From Peronospora farinosa (taxonomy: Eukaryota > Oomycota > Peronosporomycetes > Peronosporales > Peronosporaceae), in the NCBI GenBank assembly GCA_947646735.1, contig CANTFK010000417.1:34486-98485 (forward strand): DNA of 64,000 nt. The letters run 5' to 3'. The notes beneath the pieces are model-generated. The model was not told where the DNA came from. It did no database searches and saw nothing but the letters and a program-made list of their open reading frames with translations. A program made the position numbers and the translations under genes. Below, piece by piece: positions 32,180-43,164 of the stretch (position 1 is the stretch's first letter; each line of letters opens with the position of its first letter).

Positions 32180-33404
32180 GACGCTCGCCAGGTTGGAATC
32201 TGGTACGAGCCGAGCGTTCTAGGCTCTGCATTTATGCATTTGTTGAAAAGGGATCTACGGATCAAGAGGTTAACAAGCGGATCGATCCGATCAATACATG
32301 TGAGGATTCAAATCATTTGCGTTATATTTCAAGTGTCGCGAAAGTTGATGAATTTTCCCGATCGCCTGCCAAGATGGAGCTCGACCTGGCGCCAGGCGAA
32401 TCACGGGGGTATTGGATATATCATACCCCAGGAAAGTGGTTCAAGCAAGCCAAGGTAGTGGGCAAGATCAACAATGAGAAGGCTACTATGCTGTTTGATT
32501 CTGGAGCCGAAGTCTCGATCGTGGACACCACCTTTGCTCGTAAGGTAGGATGTGTCATTGACGAGAGCCAAAGGCAAGAATGCATTGGAATTGGTGAGAA
32601 TACCTATATGACCGAGGGACGAACCAAAATCAAGATCACATTAAATGGATCACTGGTATATTATTTGACGCTGGGTGGGCGATCAAGTTGGTCAAGAACG
32701 CGATCTTGGGTATGGATTTTATGGTCCCAGCTGGGATTCGCTTGGATCTGGCAGATGGAACACTTTGTTTGCCGGATGAGGTTAGAATTCAATTGGCGGG
32801 ACGAAGGCCTCTATACCAAACGAACAGACAGCCGATCACGATCAACGATCAATATGTGGTGATCCCAGTAGGCGGATCGACGGAATTACGAATCGGTACT
32901 GGTGCACCGAATTCTAAGCTGTGGGTGAGACGAGACCCGAGATGGATACCAACAGTCACAACAGGACCGGGGGAGACTAAATATCTGCAGCTAACTAAAC
33001 TTAGTGATCGAGAAGTGATTGTGAATCACGGAGCTCCGATAGGTTGGTGGATGGCTGCGGATATGATACCTCGATCACCTGGATATGTCTCGGTGGGGTC
33101 GCGTCGATATAATGAGTGGCAGACTCTGGCCTATGAAGCAACTACAGATCGGAAGGAAGAAATCACTGATGAGCCAACAGGACCACTAGTTGATCACCCG
33201 TCGTATCCACTACCAACTAAGATTTTGATGCGTCCAAAGAAGGGAGAGAACGAGAAGATCGCAAAAGTGGAGAAAATTGCATCGCAATCGGATAAGGAAA
33301 CGATCAACGTGGGAGTAAATCAAGATAGTACAGATCGGGGTTATCGTGACAGTGAAGATCATCAGTCAAGACGATCACAATTTGTGTTCAATATGCTGAA
33401 ATAA
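32180..33404 (+). pseudogene. Gypsy aspartic protease region
   Basis: The protease active site is visible as MLFDSGAEVSIVDTTFARKV (DSGA in place of DTGA) near 32490-32550, followed by a flap-like GIGENTYMTEGRTKIKITL. The matching C-terminal part (AILGMDFMVPAGIRLDLADG) continues in another frame from 32688, so a frameshift lies near 32670. A long linker follows to 33404. The protease cleaves gag-pol; this copy is disrupted. Confidence 0.8.
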
Positions 33405-33415
33405 AAATCGACAAG

Positions 33416-33859
33416 GTGGATGGTGTACAAGACCGATCAGGTAAAAGAATCGATATTCGTGATGAAGACATAACGGAACAAGACCAAGAACAGTCCACAG
33501 GTGTGATCGATGCGACCGGAGAAGTGGGGGACGTCGATCAGATACCAGATCGATCGGATGCAGAAATCGAAGATTTTACGAAGATCGTCGAAGATAACGA
33601 TCAGGGACAATCCGATCGAATGGAAAATAAGTTCACAGCGATCGCAACCGAGGATGTCCCAATAGAAGAACCATCATCTGAAGAGGCAGTATATTCTCAC
33701 GAGAGTGGCGATCTGTTTGCCGAAGATGTCGATCAGCATATGGCGGTGTTGCCAGAAATTGTGATGTCTACGGTGGAAGTATCGATCGACGATATTCAAG
33801 TTGGCGACCCTGGGATACCATTGACAGAAGATCAAGAAAAGCTACGACAATTAATTTGA
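33416..33859 (+). pseudogene. Gypsy acidic pol linker
   Basis: This is 147 codons of very acidic sequence (DEDITEQDQEQSTGV, EEPSSEEAVYSHESGD) between protease and reverse transcriptase, ending GIPLTEDQEKLRQLI at the approach to the RT domain. It has no fold I recognise. A stop separates it from the RT. Confidence 0.6.
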
Positions 33860-33889
33860 AAGAATCGCCACTTACTCATAGAGAAAGGT

Positions 33890-34590
33890 AATGCCCTACC
33901 TCCCGCAGCACGTGGAGCAGTTTGTGACATTGATGTTGGAGGAGCTAACCCGATCGCACAGCGAGTGCGACCTGTGGCACCCAAATTCCGGGAGAAATTA
34001 GCGGATTTGATAAGGGATTATTGTCTGCCACGATCATTCGGCCATCTACGTCGCCGTGGGCTTCACCAATTGTAGTGATTATCAAGAAAAATGGCGAAGA
34101 TATTCGATTATGTATCGATTATCGTAGAGTGAACCAGTTGACACGATTGATGGTATACCCTATGCCATTGATCAGTGATTTATGGCAAGATATGGATAAG
34201 GCTATGTGGTATTGCTCCTTGGATATGGCGAGTGGATTCTGGGTGGTAGAAATGACAGAGAGAGCAAGGATGATTTCTGCATTTATTACACCGTCAGGTC
34301 TGTTTGAGTGGTTACGAATGCCGTTCGGATTGAAGAATGCTCCTCAAATCTACCAGCGATTGATTGACAATGCTCTATATGGGTATTTGAAAATCGGTAC
34401 AAGTTCTGATTCAATTACAGCTGAATTGTCAAAGCCGATCGACGTGTCTACTGAAGGTGAACCGGATACCGATCCGAGACCATCGGTGTTAGGTCGGCGA
34501 TCATATATTGACGATATATTGATACCTGCTACATCGTGGACGTCTCTTTATGAGAAGGTGGAACGATTGTTGGAAGCGTGCAATACGTAA
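33890..34590 (+). pseudogene. Gypsy reverse transcriptase
   Basis: The start (GNALPPAARGAVCDIDVGGA, RVRPVAPKFREKLADLI) is in one frame up to about 34020, and the fingers and palm (SPWASPIVVIIKKNGEDIRL, CSLDMASGFW, FITPSGLFEWLRMPFGLKNA) follow in another. The catalytic motif is intact as YIDDILIP near 34506. A TAA at 34588 cuts the frame before the thumb, which continues as KVDYLGHQVS. An unusual ~35-residue insertion (DSITAELSKPIDVS...) precedes YIDD; related oomycete elements also have a long insert here. Copying of element RNA is the family role. Confidence 0.85.
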
Positions 34591-36242
34591 AATTTATCAA
34601 TCAGTGTGGCTAAGAGTTTTTGGGGACGTCGTAAAGTGGATTATCTGGGTCATCAGGTTTCGCTTGCACGTTTAGAAGCTCATCCAAAAGATTTAGAATC
34701 TCTGGTGAACGTCCCATTTCCTCGGACGTTGCGATCAATGCAGTCCTTTTGGGGAGTCTGAATTACTACAGCCGATTTATTGAGGATTTTGCGATTTATG
34801 CATCCGTACTTTATGAGCTGCGGGAGCCAGATTTTCATGAGATCAGCCGGGCTGGTGATGTTCAGATGGTCCCTAACGGTGCTGGACCAAATTGTGATCG
34901 CCAGTCTCGCGACAAGTATAAGATCGATCAGGATTTTAAAAGTGGATCGAAAGATGGCTACATTATCGATCAGGATTTTAAAAGTGGATCGAGAGATGGC
35001 TACATTATCGATCCAGAGTCGAATACTGGGGAAGATCATGGTTGCGAGGGCAGAAACCGCTGGGAGAAGGCAACGATCGCATTCACTCTATTAAAGGCTA
35101 AAATAGCCGCGACACCGATCCTGAAACATTTTGATCCAGAACGATCGCCTGTGATTGTGGTGTATGCCAGTAAGTGGGCCATATCAGCAGAGTTACTTCA
35201 AGAACACGATGGAATCTATTGGCCTGTCACTTTCTCTAGTCGCACGCTGAAGCCTAACGAGATTAATTACGGGATGGTGGAGAAAGAGGTATTAGCTCTC
35301 CTCCGGATTCTGGATATCTGTTACACTATGCTGGTCTCACGAACGATCACAGTGCTTACAAAGCATTCGATGCAGGCTTGGTTATTTCAATCTTCTGGCC
35401 TTAACGGGAGGTTAGGAAGATGGGCTGCTCTCCTATCAAATTGGACATTAGAGATCCGTCGGAGTGAGAAAGGCGAAGACGAGATATTGGGTACCCTAGC
35501 TGCGATTATAACTCCCCGTGAAGAAGTGGACGAGATGTTGATCGCAATCGTCCCGCGTAAGCAGCCTCGGCAAACAATCAGTATGCCACCACCCACGGTT
35601 GAAGCAGGTGAAGGTCTGTTGGTAGTTAGTTTCGATGGGTCAGCTAGAGTGAAAAGGAAGGGAGGGACATATAGCGCGATCGTGTGGAAATTACTTGGAG
35701 GGACGATCGTGGCTGCCGCTTCTGAATTTGCTACTAATTTGACGGTGAATGAAGCGGGATATCGAGGATTAATTCTCAGCTTGGATCTGCTTGCAGATCA
35801 GACCAGGGGACGTGTAATCATTTGCGGTGACTCGAATTTGGTGATCAGGCAAATGCGTGGAGAGATCGACTGTAAAGCACCGGGTCTACAATTGCTGCGT
35901 CATAAAGCTATGGAGAAACTCCGATCGTGGCCAAACCACAAATTGTTACACATGAAGCGGGACTGGAATCAAAGTGCCGATCGACTAGCAAGTGAAGCTC
36001 TACAGCGAGAAAAGGGTACAATTGTAATTTCGTATCAAGATCGTCAAACTTTTGGTTACTCTAAATCGGTTGGACGAGCTGTTGATCCCAAGCCAGGTCG
36101 ATCAGGTAGTCAAAGTGGCTGCGATCACTCGATCAGCTGTGAGAAGACGTTGTCAGCCAGAAATTTGGCAGGAAGAAATCGTGCAGCAAATGCGGGTCGA
36201 TCGCATAAGACAAGCTCAAGACGAAGAATGTTGGATATCTAA
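34591..36242 (+). pseudogene. Gypsy RT connection, RNase H and second (archaeal-like) RNase H
   Basis: GSLNYYSRFIEDFA opens the connection domain (frame 34749-36242). A short internal triplication of the IDQDFKSGSKDGYI type occurs at about 34920-35020. The first RNase H-like domain has VVYASKWAISAELLQEHDG, PVTFSSRTLKPNEINYGMVE and EILGTLAAIITPREEVDE. The second has all four acidic ligands in context: VVSFDGSARVK, TVNEAGYRGLILSLDLL, VIICGDSNLVIRQMRG and KRDWNQSADRLASEAL. Two RNases H in series are known from plant Tat elements and from a group of oomycete Gypsy elements. The frame runs out before integrase, which is in another frame. Confidence 0.85.
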
Positions 36243-37015
36243 CTTGAAGACATATTTGGTCGGGGATGTTGCGACGCTAACAGCGGACGAAGCGAAGAGC
36301 TGCGCCCGGATCGCATCCGATTACGAAGTGGACCTAAGTGGACTATTATTTTTCTGCCATGGAGCGAACGCGAAATCTGAAGATCGTAACGAGTTGGTTC
36401 GCTTGGTAATTCCGGAGTTATTGCAGCAGGATGTTTTACATCATTACCATACGAGTCTGGAAGGTGGTCACCAAGGGATTGGTCGAACCTACCAACGGAT
36501 CAAAATGAATTTCCACTGGCGAGGGTTGTACCGCAGTGTGCAGCGATATTAGGCGAATGTGTGGATTGTGAAGCAGGCAAGGGGAGGCAATCTGATCATA
36601 GAGGATCACCAGGAAATTTACAGGCGACTTATCCGTTTCAAATTTGGCTATGGATCATATTCCGTCACTACCGCGATCTTTCAAAGGAAATACGGATTTG
36701 CTACTATGGGTTGATCTGTTTTCAGGCTATGTGATCGCAAAGGCCAGTTCGTCCCGGACTGCACAGACGATCGCAGAAAACTACGAAGAGTGTGTTTTCC
36801 GACGGTTTGGTGCAAGTGAGGCGATACGCCACGATCGAGAGCAAGAATCATGTCTGACTTCTTTCGTGCGTTTAATCGGATCGCGGGGCAGAAACAACGA
36901 GATACCATGGCATATAGACCACAAGCAAATGGCACGGCAGAGCGCATGGTCCAAACGTTGACTCGATCAATCAAGATGTATGTAACGGATGAGAACCAGA
37001 AAGACTAGGACGAGT
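36052..37015 (+). pseudogene. Gypsy integrase, zinc-binding and core domains
   Basis: The HHCC zinc domain is visible as HHYHTSLEGGHQGIGRTY (36430-36500) with its cysteines (ECVDCEAGKG) in a shifted frame after a TAG at 36550. The core starts MAMDHIPSLPRSFKGNTDLL (first Asp) at 36644, continues GYVIAKASSSRTAQTIAENY, then loses frame near 36850; the part with YRPQANGTAERMVQTL (the Glu) is in a third frame. A TAG occurs near 37006. At least three lesions make it non-functional. Confidence 0.8.
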
Positions 37016-37057
37016 ATGCAGAAAGGCTGACTTTCGCGATCAATACTGCCCAAGATC

Positions 37058-37819
37058 GTGTCCGTGGAGATTCCCTTTTTTTATTTGATTCACGGTTGGG
37101 ACCCGCGATCGACCTTAGAGGCGGCTCTACCGTTAGGGAGCACCAAAGCGCGTGATTCTGATCCAATGCGATGGCGATACGGCATACAACGCCACTATCA
37201 ACGGGCAAGATCGGCAGTGAACGACCGGTTGAAACTTGCGATACAAGACCGATCTGATCGACATAATGCAGATCACGATCGTTTTGAGGTGGATCGTGGT
37301 TCTCAGGTGTGGCTCTATCTGGATCGCGTCAAAGAGGGATATGCTCGGAAGTTAGCCCATATGTGGCACGGACCGTTTCGGGTAGCCGATAAATGTGGCG
37401 ATCACGCAGTACGATTGGAGATCGCGGGTACGCCATACAGGCTATTCCCGGTGGTCCATGTGTACAAGTTGAAACAAGTTAGATTGTTCCCAGAACGCCC
37501 TACAAATTTGTTGAATGTGGATGAAGCAGATCGAGTGGATTTTGATGAAGCGTTACTGCCGGAAGACAGCTGGAATGGTGAGCTAGAGGAAGGTGAATAC
37601 GAAGTGGAAAAAATCGTAGATGTGCGATCGGGTCGAAGGACGCGCTATGGTCGGGTGCATCGCCAGCTTTTAGTGAAGTGGAAGGGTTATGACGATCCTG
37701 AATGGGTGGATGAAGCAGATTTGAATTGTGGTGCTTTGTTGCAAGAGTTCGATCGCGATCGAGCTAGCCGAAATCGTTTTGAGGTGATTCAATCGCACGA
37801 GGAGGAGTCTCGTGGTTAA
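37058..37819 (+). pseudogene. Gypsy integrase C-terminus with chromodomain
   Basis: Frame 37058-37819 (253 codons) includes the integrase tail (FFYLIHGWDPRSTLEAALPL, GSQVWLYLDRVKEGYARKL, HMWHGPFRVADKCG). It ends in a chromodomain: YEVEKIVDVRSGRRTRYG, RQLLVKWKGYDDPEWVDEAD and LLQEFDRDRA. The aromatic cage is Tyr, Trp and Trp. In chromoviruses this domain steers insertion to marked chromatin. The frame is broken upstream by a shift near 37075. Confidence 0.85.
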
Positions 37820-38308
37820 GGGCGATTGGATTGTTGGAGTGGTGAAGATATGTAAGAGGGTTACATATGTAGGTGGAAGGGATTATATGTGGAGTGAGTA
37901 TAGTGGTCACGAAATCAAAGATGGAGAAAGGGGATCACTACGAAGAGAAAAAAGAAAGAAAGAAGAAGAGGAGGATTTTGAACGCGATCAACGGAGAAAA
38001 GGTGGAAACTATATGAAGATCGTGTTAAATGTTATGGATCAAAAGGTTACTCGCGATTCACAAACTTACCAACCAAGCGAGGGATCGAATAACCGGGAAG
38101 GACGGTCATGTAAGGACGATACTTGTCCCTCCACGGCTCTTTCACAGTACTTATGGATCGACGGTTGGTGGGAATTAGCGATCCGGTTAGATGGAACAGA
38201 AGCTTGACGTCGGAAGGTCGACATGTTGAGAACGGGAATTCGAGCGAAGGAATAGAATATGCACGGATACACCAGCACTGTATGCCGGTTATCAGCGCAG
38301 GGGACGGC
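37820..38308 (+). other. Gypsy 3' untranslated region with polypurine tract
   Basis: Purine-rich sequence (about 37910-38010) follows pol; an open frame here (37812-38207) has no recognisable domain. The stretch just before the 3' LTR reads CGCAGGGGACGGC and is the likely plus-strand primer site. Confidence 0.5.
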
Positions 38309-39594
38309 TGTGGTGAAGTCGATCAAGAAAAATTTGACCAACAATATCGAAAGTGATCATAATGTGGACCACTTACACGGCGGAAGTCATATTCTATGGA
38401 TTATACTTGGCTATTGTATGGGAGCGATCAAGATCTATCGATGAATGATCGCATAGTTTATACTTGGCTATTGTATTGGAATGATAGCTTATCTGGATCG
38501 ATCATGTGATGGCCACGGTTGGCCGAGGAGTACGCGGCGGTGATGACGATCAGGGTGGGAGATCGCTCGATCGCAATCGTCGATTGTGATCAGCAAGGGT
38601 GATCGTCGATCGTGATCAACAAGTGTGATCGTCGATCGTGATCAACAAGTGTGATCGACGATCGTGATCAACAAGTGTGATCGACGATCGTAACCTTGAT
38701 CTAGAAAGCCGATCGCGGGATGTAACCGATTACAGATCGATCGTAACCTCGATCGACGGATCAAGATCGCGATGGTACGACGATCGTGATCAGCAAGTGT
38801 GATCGACGATCGTGACAAGTGTGATCGACGATCGTAACCTTGATCTAGAAAGCCGATCGCGGGATGTAACTGGTTACAGATCGATCGTAACCTCGATCGA
38901 CGGATCAAGATCGCGATGGTATCCGAAGTGGACCACATACCGAGATCTGATTTTCCTGAAAGAGACGACACGCGGCAGTAGGTACTGTCATACAGATAGG
39001 CATAATCGTAGGATTTGGTATTTCATTGGTTAACATTAAACAGAGTTTCTTTTACTTCTAAGCACGCACGCAGACTTCTCTTCCGGGCGGATAACTTTGG
39101 CCCCCGACGATCAAGAGCTTCTGCTACGCTAAGACAAGCGTATCCCTGGATTGTTTGTCCAGGGATTACAAGAACTCTCAGCCCAAGCAAAAACCCCTGC
39201 GATCGGACGCAGTATACAACGTAAAGGACAAGGCACAAGATCGAGACGGCTCAAGTGGTCAGAAGATCAAGTGAAATCAAGTGGATCAAGTATCTACATT
39301 TGGATAAGGCGGTCTCAAGGTAGACCAGGGTGACTCATAGAGCACCCCCCATACAACTTTCGATCGCGTGAGGATTTTCCACGTGATCGACCCCCCGACC
39401 AATCCCCAACCCTGGTCAAGTTCAGCATCGACTCAAGTCCACCGAGAAGAGTGCAGCCCGCCCTACCGACGGGTACACAAGGTGAGGAAGGAAAGTTACA
39501 CGGATACGGGGTACCCCCTCCGTTAGTCGGTCGTCTGGGCGTCAGTGGAGAGTCGGGATCACATCAGAAATTTTGTGATCGCCACTCCACCACA
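38309..39594 (+). repeat. Gypsy 3' LTR (short form, 2 minisatellite units)
   Basis: It has the same ends as the 5' LTR but only two copies of the TGTAAC..GTTACAG core (38724 and 38866), the first with a diverged centre. The rest matches the 5' LTR closely; visible changes include a one-base difference after GACAAGCG near 39139. It is 1286 bases against 3823. Confidence 0.92.
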
Positions 39595-39598
39595 GTAT

Positions 39599-41753
39599 CA
39601 TACGACAGAGACGACACAACGAAATTGTGTCTAACGATGAGCATCGACTCATTGTTAGCTAATAAATTTGTACAATCGATATTAATAGGCTTAGATGTAG
39701 TGCATCGGAGCAAACTAAGTACCTAATTGACATTATTTCACTTTTCAGTGTACCTTTTTCTAGCTACTACAGTTCACAACACCCTTGGTCATTATACTCC
39801 TATCCGATCAATGAATTAGCCCAACTGCGTTCGACACAAGCGTTTTACTCCCGAAGATAACTACTTCATGTGGAAGCTCAACGCGCGCATGAGATGTTGG
39901 CGAAGAAGGGTTTGTTGGAGCATCTGTACGATACAAAAGCCGCAGAAGAAGGAGAAGCAACTGCGTCACCATAGAGAGTCAATGACATGAACGCCTTTGC
40001 GATCGTGACTACCATGATTAGCACGAATTTTTAGTCAATGGTTCGCACTGTAAAGTCAACCGCAGAGGCATGAAACATTCTAAAAAATGTCTACCTGGGG
40101 CAAAGTGTGTATAACCGTGTGCAGCTACGACGACAGCTATATGAGTTCAAGTTGTCCAAGGGGGAAGCATAATGAATCACTTCCTAGAATTTGATGAGTT
40201 GTGCATGACTATGCAGGCCGTCGGTCAAGAAATATCACCGGATTAGCATCTAGTGATACTTTTACGTTGTCTAACGAGAGACAATGACCAGATTGTCAAG
40301 ATTATCGAGAACGTGCATGGCATGACACTGTTTAAAAGCCAAGGAAATGCTGAGACGGGAGCACGATGGAAAGTAAAGACGAGGCACCTTAAAGATGCAT
40401 TAACGACAATGCACATATCGCACAAAAATGTGGACATCGGAGATTTAGAGGAAGCTCAAGTGCTAGTTCAAGAAATAGCAAGTCTGCCGGAAATGTTTCC
40501 TGTGTAACAAATATGGTCACAAGCGTCAAGATTGCAAAGCTGATCAAGTAAGGAAGAATCAACCTGCAAAAGAAAGTGCATTTACTGCGTCGATTCGGAG
40601 GACATCTGGATGGTTATTGGACAGTGGGGCTAGCAGCCACATGACTCTCAACAGAAATGAGGTCTTAGAAATGAATTTACTGAAGGACCCGATAGTGATC
40701 ACCATTGCCGATGCAAACAAGGTGGAGGCGGAAGGAGTAGAGACAGTGCGCGTGAATCTTCAAACACGAAAAGTTATTAAAGTCAAAGAGATGCATTAGG
40801 TACCGGAACTAGACCTAAAGTTATTATCGATATTGGCACTGTCAAAAAAGGTCTGCAATTGATCTTTTCAAATTTGAGCTGTCAAATCAGGAGCGACACA
40901 GAAGTAATCGTACGAGTACCAAGACGGAACAAGATGTACGTCTTGGAATGCAGTTCCGCTGAGCTAGCACAGTCGAGAAAGAGACTGGTCAAGAACTTAG
41001 CTCAAGCGGTGGATCAGGGGTAGTTGAAATAAGGGTATGTCAAGCATAATTGGGTCATCTGCCCCATTTGGTCATCGAGGACATGGGGGAGTTGCGTCGA
41101 CGGATTGAAAATCAAGAAGACTCAGAACAATGGCATTAATGAAGACACATGCGAAGGATGCATGATAAGCAGGTCAACCGTCAACACGTTTCCAAAGTCA
41201 ACCTACGGGAAAGTGAAAGCTAAAGAAGGATTGGAGATCGTCCATAGTGATGTTATGGGATCCATGGAGGCAAAGTCCCAAGGAGGATTAAGCTCTGTCG
41301 TGACATTTATTTATAATAATTCTAAAATTATAGTCGCATACTATATCACGAACAAGTCCAAAGCGTTGGACCCTTTTGTTGAATACAAGGCACTGATGGA
41401 GAATCAACTGTTTAAGAAAACCAAGTGCATCAGAACAGACAATGGATCAGAATATGTGAACAGACGCATTTCTGGGGTTTCAAAGGTCTAAATTGTGCAT
41501 CTAACGACAGCACCTTAGTCTCCACAGCAGAATGGGCTTGCTGAGCACATGAATCGAACACTTATGAAACGAAAAAGAGAAACGCACAGTCACATGCAAG
41601 AGGAGAATATTTGGTGGGCGGAGACTGTTTACACGGCAGTCTATGTGACTTATCAAGTTATGCGCCAGTCACCAGAATATAACTTCATATGAAGTGGTCT
41701 ACGGACGGAAACCTGATTTGTCGGCTATGTTCGTTTTCGGTGCAAAGGGCTAT
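39599..41753 (+). mobile_element. Copia C1: rest of 5' LTR, gag, protease, integrase (decayed)
   Basis: The LTR resumes at 39599 and ends CAACA at 39781. Gag-like pieces follow: NYFMWKLNAR near 39870 and LLRCLTRDNDQIVKIIENV at 40253-40507. The protease core LLDSGASSHMTLNRNEVLEM is at 40613-40680. The pre-integrase and integrase parts (CEGCMISRSTVNTF, VHSDVMGSMEAKSQGG, CIRTDNGSEYVN, PQQNGLAEHMNRTL) run over 41040-41650. Gag-protease-integrase order before any RT defines Ty1/Copia. Many stops and shifts show decay. The element is cut at 41753 by element B; its RT is not found beyond. Confidence 0.85.
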
Positions 41754-41968
41754 TGTGGTGAAGTGGTTTCCTAAATTGTGAAGAACTCAGGGTCCAGTTG
41801 GATTGAAGGGACAAGGGGCCGTGGACTAGGGAGAAGGGACCACGCACTCGAGAGAAGGGACCGGAGATAATGGGAACCTCGGAGTGAAGCGACCGTTGGC
41901 TGAGAATTTAAAAGACAAACAAAGGAGAGGTCATTACCAGGGTAACGTTTAACCTGTACCGAAGGGAG

Positions 41969-42330
41969 TCGACCATGGCCCTCATTGGTCGACCCGGTCC
42001 CTCATTGGTCGAACAGGTCCTTCATCGGTAGACCTGGGTCCCTCGTCGCTCGACCCGGTCCCTCATCGGTCGACCCGGTCCCTCGTTGGTAGACCTGGGT
42101 CCCTCATCGGTAGACCCGGTACCTCGTCGGTAGACCTGGGTCACTCATTGGTCGAACAGGTTCCTCATCGATAGACCTGGGTCCCTCATTGGTCGACCAG
42201 GTCCCTCATCGGTAGACCTGGGTCCCTCATTGGTCGACCAGGTCCCTCATTGGTCGACCCGGTCTCTCATTGGTCGACCCGGTCCCTCATCGGTAGACCT
42301 GGGTCCCTCATTGGTCGACCAGGCCCCTCG
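41969..42330. repeat. GGTCGACC-type minisatellite in element B 5' LTR
   Basis: Short units of about 20 bases alternate between GGTCGACC(C/A)GGTCCCTCAT and GGTAGACCTGGGTCCCTCAT. The same array occurs in the 3' LTR (44875-45195), upstream of it (44325-44505) and inverted in the solo LTR (about 47085-47450). Its place within the LTR corresponds to that of the GATC array of the larger Gypsy. Confidence 0.9.
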
Positions 42331-42505
42331 GGGTTCAGCCACTCCTGACCAGTTAATACAAGGATCAGACCAGTCGACGCAAGGAATCAGAGCTTCAGGC
42401 AAGGATAGAGTGAAGGAGTTAAAAGGATAGGACTATATTAAATACTACTCAGTTTGCGATCTACTTGGCAAGTCTTCATCGCGCTGTAAAGGAACTCTAG
42501 TCTGG

Positions 42506-42741
42506 CCACACGCCTGTTCCGGGGAAGGGATATATTTGGCCCCCCCCGTTGAAGACAGGCGTGTGGTCCGACACAAGTGCGAGCTGAACCCCACGTGGCA
42601 CGACTCCGTCACCCAAGAAGAACTTGCTCTACGCTACTCACTGTTCCGGGAAGGGATGAATTTTGGCCCCCCGTCGAAGACAGTTGTGTAGCGAAGTTAA
42701 AGTGCGAATAGAGCTCCAGGATATATTTGGCCTGTGAGCTC
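42506..42741. other. Three consecutive hairpins with related loops in element B LTR
   Basis: Hairpin 1: CCACACGCCTGT (42506-42517) and ACAGGCGTGTGG (42555-42566), a perfect 12-base stem. Hairpin 2: CGCTACTCACTGT (42632-42644) and ACAGTTGTGTAGCG (42680-42693), imperfect. Hairpin 3: GAGCTCCAGG (42711-42720) and CCTGTGAGCTC (42731-42741). Loops 1 and 2 share TTCCGGG-AAGGGAT then TTTTGGCCCCC and GAAG; loop 3 keeps ATATATTTGG. The set recurs in the other B LTRs. Confidence 0.7.
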
Positions 42742-43164
42742 GTTCGAGTAGCAACACCCCCCAAGACCCGCTATCGGAAGCGGTCTCCCTCACCTCAAGT
42801 TCCGGGAGCAACGTAAAGGTCAGGTGGTTAATACCCCTGAAACAGAAGGAAAAGGCCAGGGACGACAAGCGCCCCTGAAGAATTTGGCTCTAAGTCCACT
42901 CTCGACAAGGTCGATCGAGTGGCCACCTACCGGCCCACCGAGTGAAGCATATCCACTCGAGGCCCCCCAGGTCTACCTCCCTCAAGGCAGACGTCTACAT
43001 CTTCACCAAGTCCTCCGAAAAGTGCAACCCGCCAGCCGACGGGTACACAAGGTGAGAGAAGGTCTATAAGCGGCATCGGGGTACCCCCTCCGACAGTCGG
43101 CAGTCCGGCACAGTGAGTGGTTTGGGGTCTCATCATACAATTTTGAGAACCCGTTCCACCACAA

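Larger units (their letters stand above)
25990..39594 (+). mobile_element. Ty3/Gypsy LTR retrotransposon, 13.6 kb, complete ends, dead pol
   Basis: LTRs begin TGTGGTGAAGTCG and end CCACCACA. They are unequal: 25990-29812 (3.8 kb) and 38309-39594 (1.3 kb), because a minisatellite inside them has 21 units on the left and 2 on the right. The target duplication GTAT is at 25986-25989 and 39595-39598. PBS starts at 29814. Internal order is gag, aspartic protease, reverse transcriptase, RNase H, a second RNase H, integrase and chromodomain, which is Ty3/Gypsy order. The second RNase H and chromodomain match dual-RNase-H oomycete elements. In-frame stops and frameshifts (for example at 30632, 30821, ~32670, 34588 and ~37010) show this copy cannot make intact gag-pol. 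GATC is strikingly frequent throughout, coding parts included. Confidence 0.93.

Noticed and set aside
37812..38207. Extra Gypsy 3' open frame as an env-like gene
   Set aside because: 131 codons, purine-rich, no signal peptide, membrane segment or motif. Probably untranslated 3' region.
42230..42430. 66-codon frame in element B LTR (MVDQVPHWSTRSLIGRPG), also inverted at 46981-47181
   Set aside because: It translates the GGTCGACC minisatellite and has no gene-like composition.
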